Below are positions 27,536 to 34,073 of a stretch of DNA of 34,073 nt, in pieces. Every line of letters begins with the position of its first letter. Position 1 is the first letter of the stretch. Under the pieces are notes generated by a model. It was not told the origin of the DNA and made no database searches. It saw nothing but the letters and a program-made list of their open reading frames with translations. The stretch is from Prevotella sp. (GTDB lineage Bacteria > Bacteroidota > Bacteroidia > Bacteroidales > Bacteroidaceae): positions 1-34,073 of the forward strand of contig JAEETD010000025.1 of the NCBI GenBank assembly GCA_016290175.1, in the 5' to 3' direction. Made by a program: the position numbers and the translations under genes.

Positions 27536-27973
27536 ATGAAGAAAATTAGCAAACAACTGACATTCGTCTATGTCCTTTTAGTAGCCATTGCCCTGGCTAT
27601 CGTGTTGCTCTATGAGCTGGACGTGCTGGAGTCGGGTGTCTTGGCCGACAGCAAGCAGACGGAGTTCGTGGCGCTGACCGTGATGGAGCTGACCTCGTTA
27701 GCTGCGGCTTTTTTAGGGCTCCGCCTGTTCAAGTTCCATAAGGTTCATGATGAACTGGTCTGTCTCAATGAACCGGCCATGTTGAAGTGGGGACTGTTGA
27801 GACTGTTAATACTTGAAGTGCCGATGGTGGTCAATACCTATTTATATTATATATATATGAACCCCACGTTCGGCTATCTGGCCATCATCCTGTTGCTCAC
27901 GCTGCCATTCGTGATGCCGACAGAGAGTCGCTGCATTGACGAGACGAGCGAAGAAGTGAAAAGTGAAAAGTGA
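27536..27973 (+). CDS. Small integral membrane protein of unknown function
   Basis: The 145-aa product has about four hydrophobic helices (around residues 9-27, 44-63, 85-105 and 111-127) and no recognised domain. The C-terminus EEVKSEK is encoded by the AGTGAAA heptad repeat at 27955-27975, which also forms the stop and the start of the next gene. The repeat probably extended or replaced the original end. It is translationally coupled to the glycosyltransferase by GTGA overlap. Confidence 0.75.
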   Translation: MKKISKQLTFVYVLLVAIALAIVLLYELDVLESGVLADSKQTEFVALTVMELTSLAAAFLGLRLFKFHKVHDELVCLNEPAMLKWGLLRLLILEVPMVVNTYLYYIYMNPTFGYLAIILLLTLPFVMPTESRCIDETSEEVKSEK

Positions 27974-27975
27974 AA
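27955..27975 (+). repeat. AGTGAAA heptads spanning a gene junction
   Basis: Three perfect AGTGAAA units encode the last residues and TGA stop of the membrane protein gene and the GTG start of the glycosyltransferase gene. Confidence 0.85.
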
Positions 27976-28809
27976 CTCTCTATTGTCATAGTAAGTTATA
28001 ATGTGCGGACGTTCGTGGCCCAGTGCCTCGATAGCGTGCAGATAGCGTCCGAAGGGATCAACGGCCTCGAGGTGTTTGTTGTCGACAATGCCTCGTCGGA
28101 TGATACGGTCGGCTATATAGGCAGTAATTATCCGTGGGTCAGGCTGATTGCCAACGACGATAATCTGGGATTCTCTCGCGCCAACAACATTGCCATCCGA
28201 CAGGCGCAGGGTGAATATGTCCTGCTGCTCAATCCCGATACCATCGTGGCTGAACCCACACTCCGTGAATGTGTCAGTTTCCTGGATGCCTATCCGCAGG
28301 CGGGCGGCTTAGGCGTGAGAATGCACAATGCCGACGGCACGCTGGCACCTGAGTCGCGGCGTGCTGTTCCCTCGCCCTGGGTGTCGTTACTGAAAATGCT
28401 GGGCTTCACCAAACGCTATTATATGAGTCATCTTTCGTGGGATGAGCCTGGCCGCATCGAGGTGGTCAGCGGTGCATTCTTCATGTTGCGCCGGAAAGCT
28501 CTCGACCAGGTGGGACTCCTCGATGAGGACTTCTTCATGTATGGTGAGGATATCGACCTTTCCTACCGTCTGCTGAAGGGTGGCTGGGAGAACTGGTATC
28601 ACCCTTCGGATATCGTTCATTTCAAGGGTGAGTCCACACAAAAGTCATCGTTCCGTTATGTGCACGTCTTCTATCAGGCGATGCTCATCTTTTTCCGTAA
28701 GCATTACGGGCATCTGAGTCTCTTCTTCACAGTACCCGTCAAACTGGCCATCTATTTCCGTGCAGCCATCGCGCTGATCGATATCATCCGTAAAAAACTC
28801 CATCTATGA
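27970..28809 (+). CDS. Family 2 glycosyltransferase
   Basis: GT2 enzymes transfer sugars from nucleotide donors, often in cell-surface glycan assembly. The 279-aa product starts MKLSIVIVSYNVRTF, with DNASSD (39-44), NLGFSRANN (65-73) and LLLNPDT (85-91) as donor and metal-binding segments, and EDIDLSYRL around residue 195 as the catalytic acidic region. It resembles rhamnosyltransferase-type members. The start is GTG, placed by the overlap GTGA with the upstream stop. A hydrophobic stretch near the end may touch the membrane. Acceptor unknown; no polysaccharide cluster is adjacent. Confidence 0.9.
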   Translation: MKLSIVIVSYNVRTFVAQCLDSVQIASEGINGLEVFVVDNASSDDTVGYIGSNYPWVRLIANDDNLGFSRANNIAIRQAQGEYVLLLNPDTIVAEPTLRECVSFLDAYPQAGGLGVRMHNADGTLAPESRRAVPSPWVSLLKMLGFTKRYYMSHLSWDEPGRIEVVSGAFFMLRRKALDQVGLLDEDFFMYGEDIDLSYRLLKGGWENWYHPSDIVHFKGESTQKSSFRYVHVFYQAMLIFFRKHYGHLSLFFTVPVKLAIYFRAAIALIDIIRKKLHL

Positions 28810-29309
28810 AACAAGTCCATTTGCGGGCCATCGAGCCTGAAGATCTCGATATGCTCTATCGCATTGAGAACGATGTGAAGCTGTGGAATGTGGGCATTAC
28901 CAATGTGCCTTACAGCCGCTATGCCCTTCACGACTATGTGGCCAATGCCTCGGGCGATATCTATGCCGACCATCAGGTGCGGCTGATTGTTGAGAACGGG
29001 CAGAAGCAGGTGGTGGGTATTGCCGACATCGTGGATTTCGATCCTGGCAACCGTCGGGCGGAGATCGGACTGGTCATCGAACAGCCGTTCCGAGGACAGG
29101 GCTACGGTCTCAGTGCAATGAAGGAACTGCAGAGATATGCCCTCGAGGTGCTGCATCTGCATCAGCTCTATGCCATCATCGATGTGCAGAATGAGGCCTG
29201 CCTGCAGATGTTCCGACAACTGGGCTATCACGAGTCTTCTTGTCTGAAGGACTGGCTCTACGACGGTCGTGAATACCGTGATGCCATCGTTATGCAGACT
29301 TTTTTTTAA
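28806..29309 (+). CDS. GNAT family N-acetyltransferase
   Basis: The 167-aa protein has the GNAT fold with the acetyl-CoA pyrophosphate loop RGQGYG (96-101), IGLVIEQPFRGQ before it, and LYAIIDVQNEACLQMFRQLGY after, as in RimJ/SpeG-like members. Its substrate is unknown. Start ATG overlaps the glycosyltransferase stop (ATGA), so coupled expression is likely, and acetylation of a sugar precursor or a small amine are both possible. It is the last gene of the plus-strand run. Confidence 0.88.
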   Translation: MKQVHLRAIEPEDLDMLYRIENDVKLWNVGITNVPYSRYALHDYVANASGDIYADHQVRLIVENGQKQVVGIADIVDFDPGNRRAEIGLVIEQPFRGQGYGLSAMKELQRYALEVLHLHQLYAIIDVQNEACLQMFRQLGYHESSCLKDWLYDGREYRDAIVMQTFF

Positions 29310-29326
29310 AAAAAGCACGAAAAAGT

Positions 29327-29357
29327 TTTGCTATTTCGGAAATTATTCCTACCTTTG
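29327..29357 (+). promoter_or_regulatory. Promoter of the tRNA-Asp pair
   Basis: TTTG (29327-29330), a 19-bp spacer and TACCTTTG (29350-29357) form a full consensus promoter, 27 bp upstream of the first tRNA. Confidence 0.75.
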
Positions 29358-29384
29358 CACCCGCAAAAGAAAAAAAGGCCACTT

Positions 29385-29458
29385 GGTGCGTTAGTTCAGT
29401 AGGTTAGAATGCCTGCCTGTCACGCAGGAGGTCACGAGTTCGAATCTCGTACGCACCG
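29385..29458 (+). tRNA. tRNA-Asp(GTC), copy 1
   Basis: A 74-nt cloverleaf: acceptor GGTGCGT pairing with ACGCACC, anticodon stem CCTGC/GCAGG around CTGTCAC with anticodon GTC, T arm CACGAGTTCGAATCTCGT-type, discriminator G. CCA is not encoded. Confidence 0.95.
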
Positions 29459-29483
29459 CCTCTTTTTTCCGCCTTGCAGACAA

Positions 29484-29557
29484 GGTGCGTTAGTTCAGTA
29501 GGTTAGAATGCCTGCCTGTCACGCAGGAGGTCACGAGTTCGAATCTCGTACGCACCG
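29484..29557 (+). tRNA. tRNA-Asp(GTC), copy 2
   Basis: Identical over all 74 nt to copy 1 and 25 bp downstream of it. A small CCTTG-CAGA-CAAGG stem lies across the spacer and the first two bases, possibly relevant to processing. CCA is not encoded. Confidence 0.95.
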
Positions 29558-29566
29558 CAGATTTTT

Positions 29567-29599
29567 CGCGAAACTGTAACAGGTTTCGCGATTTTTTTT
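29567..29599 (+). terminator. Terminator of the tRNA-Asp pair
   Basis: CGCGAAAC pairs with GTTTCGCG around an 8-nt loop, then A and eight T residues. It directly abuts the -7 element of the following gene. Confidence 0.85.
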
Positions 29600-29600
29600 G

Positions 29601-29608
29601 TACCTTTG
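29601..29608 (+). promoter_or_regulatory. -7 element of the FAD oxidoreductase gene
   Basis: TACCTTTG lies only 8 bp before the ATG at 29617, so the predicted transcript starts within a few bases of the start codon. The -33 region lies in the terminator stem and has no TTTG. Confidence 0.55.
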
Positions 29609-29616
29609 CAGGCAAC

Positions 29617-31176
29617 ATGACAAATGAATATCAGATACGGGTGGTGCCGGAGGTTGCGGCGCAGGAAGACAGACTGAAAGCCTGGCTGGCCGATGAATAT
29701 GGTTTCGACGTGCGAACCATCTGCGGTGTGCGCATCCTGAAGCGCAGCATCGATGCCCGACAGCGGCAGATATATGTGAACCTGAAGGTGCGGGTGTATG
29801 TGAATGAGCAGCCGCACGATGATGCGTATCAGCGGACGGAATATCCCAATGTGGAGGGTCGGCCGCAGGTGATCGTAGTGGGTGCTGGCCCAGGCGGATT
29901 GTTCGCTGCCCTCAGGCTGATAGAGCTCGGATTGCGTCCCATCGTGTTGGAACGGGGCAAGAACGTGCATGATCGCAAGAAGGATTTAGCCAATATCACC
30001 AAGACGCAGAAGGTGAATCCTGAGAGCAACTACTGTTTTGGCGAGGGTGGGGCCGGTGCCTATTCCGATGGTAAGCTCTATACACGCTCGAAGAAACGCG
30101 GCAATACGGATAAAATCCTGAATGTGTTCTGCCAGCATGGTGCTTCTACGGCAATCCTCGCTGATGCTCATCCGCATATCGGGACTGACCGGCTGCCTAA
30201 GGTAATCGAGGCGATGCGGAATACCATCATCAGTTGTGGTGGTGAAGTACATTTTCAGACGAAGATGACTCGTCTCATCCTTGAGGCTGATCGAGTTGTT
30301 GGAGTCGAGGCGGTAGCAAACTCTCAACTAACTTTTCGTGGTCCCGTGATACTCGCCACAGGTCACTCAGCACGAGACGTTTACAGGTATCTATCTGAAG
30401 CAAAGGTTGAAATCGAGGCAAAGGGTATTGCCGTAGGTGTGAGACTCGAACATCCGTCTCATCTGATCGACCAGATACAGTATCATAACAAGCAGGGCAG
30501 GGGGAAGTATCTGCCTGCTGCGGAGTATACAATGGTGACCCAGGTGGATGGTCGCGGCGTGTATTCGTTCTGCATGTGTCCGGGTGGTTTTGTGATTCCT
30601 GCCGCAACGGATAAGCAGCAGATTGTGGTAAATGGCATGAGTCCTGCGAACCGGGGCACACAATGGAGTAATTCGGGTATGGTGGTGGAAGTCCGCCCCG
30701 AAGACGTTGCTGCCGGTGATGCCCTCGGAGTGATGGCGTTTCAGGAGGAACTCGAGCGGATGTGCTGGCAGCAGGGCAATATGCAGCAGACGGCACCCGC
30801 GCAAAGGATGGCTGACTTCGTGAATGGGAAGTTGAGCTACGACCTGCCGAAATCGTCGTATGCACCGGGTCTGATATCCAGTCCGTTACATTTCTGGATG
30901 CCTAAGATGATAGCCAGGCGCCTGCAGGAAGGCTTTAAGACTTTCGGTCGTCAGGCGCACGGATTCCTGACCAACGAGGCGGTTCTGATTGCTGTAGAGA
31001 CACGTACGAGTAGTCCGGTGCGTATCGTCAGAGACCATGAAACCCTGCAGCATGTGCGTATTCGGGGCCTTTTCCCTTGTGGTGAGGGAGCCGGTTATGC
31101 GGGAGGTATCGTTTCGGCAGGTGTCGATGGAGAACGTTGTGCAGAAGCAGCAGCGCAGTACCTCCGTGCCGAGTGA
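29617..31176 (+). CDS. FAD-dependent oxidoreductase (COG2509-like)
   Basis: This 519-aa protein belongs to an uncharacterised family of FAD-dependent dehydrogenases. About 80 N-terminal residues form a small domain seen in this family, followed by the dinucleotide-binding motif VVGAGPGGLFAALRLIELG (GAGPGG at 89-94), a substrate-side segment with YCFGEGGAGAYSDGKLYTR, and the C-terminal FAD motif GEGAGYAGGIVSAGVDG. The reaction is unknown. The start codon is the first ATG after a -7 element and would give a nearly leaderless mRNA. The stop codon lies inside the first AGTGAAT heptad. Confidence 0.85.
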   Translation: MTNEYQIRVVPEVAAQEDRLKAWLADEYGFDVRTICGVRILKRSIDARQRQIYVNLKVRVYVNEQPHDDAYQRTEYPNVEGRPQVIVVGAGPGGLFAALRLIELGLRPIVLERGKNVHDRKKDLANITKTQKVNPESNYCFGEGGAGAYSDGKLYTRSKKRGNTDKILNVFCQHGASTAILADAHPHIGTDRLPKVIEAMRNTIISCGGEVHFQTKMTRLILEADRVVGVEAVANSQLTFRGPVILATGHSARDVYRYLSEAKVEIEAKGIAVGVRLEHPSHLIDQIQYHNKQGRGKYLPAAEYTMVTQVDGRGVYSFCMCPGGFVIPAATDKQQIVVNGMSPANRGTQWSNSGMVVEVRPEDVAAGDALGVMAFQEELERMCWQQGNMQQTAPAQRMADFVNGKLSYDLPKSSYAPGLISSPLHFWMPKMIARRLQEGFKTFGRQAHGFLTNEAVLIAVETRTSSPVRIVRDHETLQHVRIRGLFPCGEGAGYAGGIVSAGVDGERCAEAAAQYLRAE

Positions 31177-31226
31177 ATAGTAACCAGTTAAGAGTGAATA
31201 GTGAAAAGTGAACGGTGAATAGTTAA
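31171..31226 (+). repeat. AGTGAAT heptad array, eight units
   Basis: Eight 7-bp units follow without gaps: AGTGAAT, AGTAACC, AGTTAAG, AGTGAAT, AGTGAAA, AGTGAAC, GGTGAAT, AGTTAAA. The first contains the stop codon of the oxidoreductase gene. Part of it (31201-31212) is exactly complementary to 31266-31277. Confidence 0.8.
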
Positions 31227-31250
31227 AAAAATCCAAAGCGGTTGCAAATT

Positions 31251-31278
31251 ATTCACTTTTCTTTTTTCACTTTTCACT
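31251..31278 (-). repeat. Inverted AGTGAAA heptad array
   Basis: On the plus strand ATTCACT, TTTCTTT, TTTCACT, TTTCACT. It faces the direct array at 31171-31226 and, paired with it, could form a long stem-loop downstream of the oxidoreductase gene. It leads directly into the promoter of the kinase-like gene. Confidence 0.8.
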
Positions 31279-31286
31279 TTTTTTCG

Positions 31287-31294
31287 TATCTTTG
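31287..31294 (+). promoter_or_regulatory. -7 element of the cytidylate-kinase-like gene
   Basis: TATCTTTG lies 37 bp before the ATG. The upstream CACTTTTCACTTT and TTCG are shared with the rplU promoter. Confidence 0.6.
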
Positions 31295-31331
31295 TGCCAT
31301 AGATATTTACTAACTCAAAAAGCATGGCACT

Positions 31332-31952
31332 ATGAACAGGCAGGAACAATTCATTATCACCATCAGCCGAATGTTCGGAACGGGCGGCCATGAGATTGGC
31401 GCAGAACTGGCCCGTAGGCTTGATGTGAAGCTGATTGACAAACAAGTGTTGAACGAAGTGGCGAAGCGTATGAACGTTGTGGAGGAGGCGATGGAGAAAC
31501 TCGAAGCCCGCAATCCCCTATGGCGTGACGATTTTACCAGTTTCTACCGTACTTACATGAGCAAGGCGGAGTATAACGGTCTGGAGCACGACCGTACGTC
31601 GCATGACCTCTTCGAAGCCCAGGCGGAGGCAATCCGCTCTATTGCTGAAGAGGAGTCGTGTGTGCTCATCGGACGTTGTGGCTTCCACATCTTCGCCGAG
31701 CACCCCAACGCCCTGAAGATCTTTATCCACTCTTCGGAGGACTGCAGGAAACGTCGCATTGCCGAGAAGTACGACCTGAGTCTCTCGGATGCCGCTGCGA
31801 TGGTGGTCGACAATGACTACAGCCGTGAGCTCTACACGAAGACGTTCACCGGTAAAGACTGGACGGATGCACGCAATTATGACATCTCCATTGATGTGCG
31901 TAAGTTTGGTGTAAACGGCGCCGTAGACTTCATTATGAAGTGTATCGAATAG
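31332..31952 (+). CDS. Cytidylate kinase-like family protein
   Basis: The 206-aa protein has a P-loop-like ITISRMFGTGGHEIGAELARRL (about 9-30), as in the cytidylate-kinase-like family, where the classic GKS/T is replaced. CVLIGRCGFHIFAEHPN and the Arg-rich CRKRRIAEKYDLS segment are also typical of this family. Real nucleotide kinase activity is not established for the group. A three-codon frame, ATG GCA CTA TGA at 31324-31335, precedes it and overlaps its ATG. Its own promoter lies at 31287-31294; pheT follows after 91 bp with a separate promoter. Confidence 0.82.
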   Translation: MNRQEQFIITISRMFGTGGHEIGAELARRLDVKLIDKQVLNEVAKRMNVVEEAMEKLEARNPLWRDDFTSFYRTYMSKAEYNGLEHDRTSHDLFEAQAEAIRSIAEEESCVLIGRCGFHIFAEHPNALKIFIHSSEDCRKRRIAEKYDLSLSDAAAMVVDNDYSRELYTKTFTGKDWTDARNYDISIDVRKFGVNGAVDFIMKCIE

Positions 31953-31967
31953 AAATCTTGGGAAAAA

Positions 31968-31999
31968 TTTGTCTATATACCGATTTTTTAGTACCTTTG
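31968..31999 (+). promoter_or_regulatory. Promoter of pheT
   Basis: TTTG (31968-31971), a 20-bp spacer and TACCTTTG (31992-31999) fit the consensus. The predicted leader is about 40 nt. The spacer and first bases of the -7 element are covered by the left arm of an 18-bp inverted repeat. Confidence 0.7.
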
Positions 32000-32043
32000 C
32001 ACGCTGAAATTTCAAAGTTGGTAATTACTAAAGAATCGGTATA
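31976..32043. repeat. 18-bp inverted repeat around the pheT promoter
   Basis: The left arm at 31976-31993 and right arm at 32026-32043 are reverse complements with one mismatch; the core is ATACCGATT and AATCGGTAT. The 32-bp loop contains most of the -7 element, and the right arm ends directly before the pheT ATG. Confidence 0.85.
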
Positions 32044-34073
32044 ATGAATATTTCCTACAAATGGTTGAAGGAATACGTTGATTTCGACCTTACGGCCCAG
32101 CAGGTGTGTGACGCCCTGACGTCGACAGGTCTCGAAGTCGATGCATTGGAAGAAGTACAGAGTATCAAAGGCGGACTGAAGGGTCTCTATGTAGGCAAGG
32201 TGCTTACTTGCGAGGCCCATCCGAACAGTGATCACCTGCATGTGACAACGGTAGACTTAGGCAAGGGCGAACCCTCGCAGATCGTGTGTGGTGCGCCCAA
32301 TGTGGCAGCTGGTCAGAAGGTGATTGTGGCTGATCTGGGCTGTGTGCTCTATGATGGCGACAATGAATTTGTGATTAAGAAGTCGAAGCTGCGTGGCGTA
32401 GAGTCGAACGGTATGATCTGCGCTGAGGACGAGATCGGTATCGGCAATGATCACTCCGGTATCATTGTGCTGCCAGAGGATGCAGTTGTGGGTACACCTG
32501 CTGCTGAGTACTATCATCTGGAGAGCGACTGGCTCATCGAGGTGGATATCACCGCCAATCGTGCCGATGGACTTTCGCACTGGGGTGTGGCCCGCGACCT
32601 GTACGCCTGGCTGAAGAGTAATGGCTACGAGACAAAGATGCACCGTCCTGACTGCTCCGCATTTAAGGTAGACAATCACGATCTGCCCATCGAGGTGGTC
32701 ATCGAGAATCAGGAAGCCTGCAAGCGCTATGCCTGTGTTTCTGTGACCGGTTGCGAGGTGAAGGAATCGCCCGAATGGCTGAAGAACAGACTGACAACAG
32801 TCGGACTTCGCCCCATCAATAACATCGTCGATATCACCAACTACATCATGATGGCCTATGGTCAGCCCCTGCATACGTTTGATGCTGATATGGTGAAGGG
32901 TCACAAGATCGTGGTGAAGACGATGCCTGAGGGAACGCCCTTCCAGACGCTCGACGGTGAGGAGCATAAGCTTTCCGACCGCGATCTGGCTATCTGTAAT
33001 GCCGAGGACCCGATGTGTATCGCCGGTGTGTTCGGTGGAAAGGGAAGCGGTACATACGAAACCACGAAGAATGTGGTGCTCGAGAGTGCCTATTTCCATC
33101 CCACGTGGATCCGTAAGTCTGCCCGTCGTCACGGTCTGAGCACTGATGCCTCGTTCCGTTTCGAGCGTGGTGTCGATCCCAACGGTACTATCTATGCCCT
33201 GCAGCAGGCTGCTATCCTCTGTCAGGAACTGGCAGGCGGCAAGGTGTCGATGGAGGTCTGCGATGTCTATCCCGAGCCGATGAAGAATGCGGTGGTGGAA
33301 CTTAATTATGAATATGTTCACAATCTGGTGGGCAAGGTGATTCCTGTGGATACCATCAAGGCCATCTGTGAGAGTCTGGAGATGAAGGTGCTGGGTGAGA
33401 CCCCTGAGGCGCTGACCCTCGAGATTCCTGCTTATCGTGTGGATGTGACCCGTCCTTGCGATGTAGTAGAGGATATCCTGCGTATCTACGGATATAATAA
33501 TGTTGAGATTCCTACACAGCTGAAGGGCTCGCTCGTTATCAAGGGCGATGAGGACCAGAAGCACAAGCTGGCCAATCTCGTCAGCGAGCAGCTGGTAGGC
33601 GAGGGCTTCAACGAAATTCTGAACAACTCGTTGACGAAAGCCGCCTACTATGGCGAGAACGATTCTTTGGTCCACATCATGAATCCTCTGTCGAGCGATC
33701 TTAACGTGATGCGTCAGACCTTGCTCTTTGGCGGTCTGGAGAGCATCCAGCACAATGTGAACCGCAAGCGTCAGAACCTGCGATTCTTCGAGTTCGGAAA
33801 TGTATACACCTTCGATCCTGCGAAGCAGAACGACGATGATCCGATGCAGGCCTATAAGGAGCAGTATCACTGTGGCTTGTGGGTAACCGGAAAGCGCGTC
33901 GAGGGCTCTTGGGCACATGCTAATGAAGACTCTACTTTCTATGAGCTGAGCGCCTATGTGGAGAACATTCTCCGTCGTATCGGTGTGAAGCCGGGTATGA
34001 TCGTCCGCAAGAATTCTGAGAACGCCATCTTCTCTGCTGGTCTCACTATCGAGAACCGGGGAGGTAAGAAGCT
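32044..34073 (+). CDS. pheT: Phenylalanine--tRNA ligase beta subunit (3' end outside window)
   Basis: PheT forms the heterotetramer with PheS that charges tRNA-Phe. The 676 codons visible, of about 820 expected, start MNISYKWLKEYVDFDLTAQQ. An EMAP-like tRNA-binding domain follows (about 40-150, with AHPNSDHLHVTTVDLG), then the B3/B4 editing domain (about 210-395) ending near GLSTDASFRFERGVDP, the B5 domain (about 410-480) and the start of the catalytic-like core (RFFEFGNVYTF). No stop codon or frameshift is seen. pheS is not adjacent upstream, unlike the pheST order in many bacteria. Confidence 0.97.
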   Translation, partial: MNISYKWLKEYVDFDLTAQQVCDALTSTGLEVDALEEVQSIKGGLKGLYVGKVLTCEAHPNSDHLHVTTVDLGKGEPSQIVCGAPNVAAGQKVIVADLGCVLYDGDNEFVIKKSKLRGVESNGMICAEDEIGIGNDHSGIIVLPEDAVVGTPAAEYYHLESDWLIEVDITANRADGLSHWGVARDLYAWLKSNGYETKMHRPDCSAFKVDNHDLPIEVVIENQEACKRYACVSVTGCEVKESPEWLKNRLTTVGLRPINNIVDITNYIMMAYGQPLHTFDADMVKGHKIVVKTMPEGTPFQTLDGEEHKLSDRDLAICNAEDPMCIAGVFGGKGSGTYETTKNVVLESAYFHPTWIRKSARRHGLSTDASFRFERGVDPNGTIYALQQAAILCQELAGGKVSMEVCDVYPEPMKNAVVELNYEYVHNLVGKVIPVDTIKAICESLEMKVLGETPEALTLEIPAYRVDVTRPCDVVEDILRIYGYNNVEIPTQLKGSLVIKGDEDQKHKLANLVSEQLVGEGFNEILNNSLTKAAYYGENDSLVHIMNPLSSDLNVMRQTLLFGGLESIQHNVNRKRQNLRFFEFGNVYTFDPAKQNDDDPMQAYKEQYHCGLWVTGKRVEGSWAHANEDSTFYELSAYVENILRRIGVKPGMIVRKNSENAIFSAGLTIENRGGKK

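Noticed and set aside
31976..32043. Invertible phase-variable promoter at pheT
   Set aside because: Bacteroidota invertible promoters are flanked by inverted repeats, but here an arm cuts into the -7 element, inversion would not leave a proper promoter facing any neighbour, pheT is essential and no invertase gene is near.
32257..33918. 553-aa open frame on the minus strand
   Set aside because: It is fully antisense to pheT, whose product is recognisable throughout. Its His/Leu/Ile-rich composition is that of a reverse-complement frame, and no promoter or domain supports it.
1..34073. CRISPR array, insertion sequence, prophage or toxin-antitoxin pair
   Set aside because: No spaced direct repeats, transposase, integrase or phage genes were seen. 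The heptad and 9-bp arrays have no unique spacers.

Overview
The window looks like chromosomal DNA of a gut- or oral-type Bacteroidales bacterium, most likely Prevotella or a close relative. The evidence is the Bacteroidota promoter signature (TTTG, about 19-20 bp, then TAnnTTTG) seen repeatedly between genes, the near absence of Shine-Dalgarno sequences, a Rho factor with a large disordered insertion, the fused NfnA-NfnB oxidoreductase, the PPi-dependent phosphofructokinase and several Bacteroidales-type secreted proteins. Genus-level placement is inference. No insertion sequence, phage, plasmid function or CRISPR array was seen; this is mostly core housekeeping DNA.

Layout. 57-8132 (minus): one promoter-to-terminator unit, serS, fused nfnAB, ttcA-like, a PD40 lipoprotein-like/periplasmic protein, a nucleoside phosphorylase and mnmE, tightly packed and ending at a hairpin. 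Three of the six act on tRNA. 8228-8921 (minus): rplU-rpmA. 8828-9232 is the only long stretch without a gene; it holds the rplU promoter, a heptad repeat array and a good candidate for a ~90-nt small RNA with its own promoter and terminator. 9233-11776: divergent ansA (minus) and uxaC (plus). 11779-18594 (minus): a six-gene run reading a small unknown protein, an acyltransferase, a large secreted amidase-like protein, a small unknown protein, a YgiQ radical SAM protein and a PP2C-like phosphatase gene broken by a 5-bp tandem duplication.

18664-22352 (plus): pfp, a membrane-anchored GH25 lysozyme-like protein and a secreted GH43-like protein, closed by a hairpin shared with the convergent rho gene. 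rho (minus) and ysxC (plus) are fired from back-to-back promoters forming a perfect 12-bp dyad. ysxC heads a plus-strand run: ABC-F ATPase, recR, a small membrane protein, a family 2 glycosyltransferase and a GNAT acetyltransferase. Then come two identical tRNA-Asp genes with a promoter and a terminator, an FAD-dependent oxidoreductase that appears to be leaderless, a cytidylate-kinase-like protein, and pheT, which runs off the window end.

Most interesting signals: the 5-bp duplication frameshift in the PP2C-like gene; an 18-bp inverted repeat straddling the pheT promoter and ending at its start codon; AGTGAAA-type 7-bp repeat arrays that begin at stop codons and supply upstream sequence of two promoters; the small-RNA candidate upstream of rplU; and an in-frame 9-bp minisatellite in the ABC-F linker. 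None of these amounts to a proven new multi-gene system.
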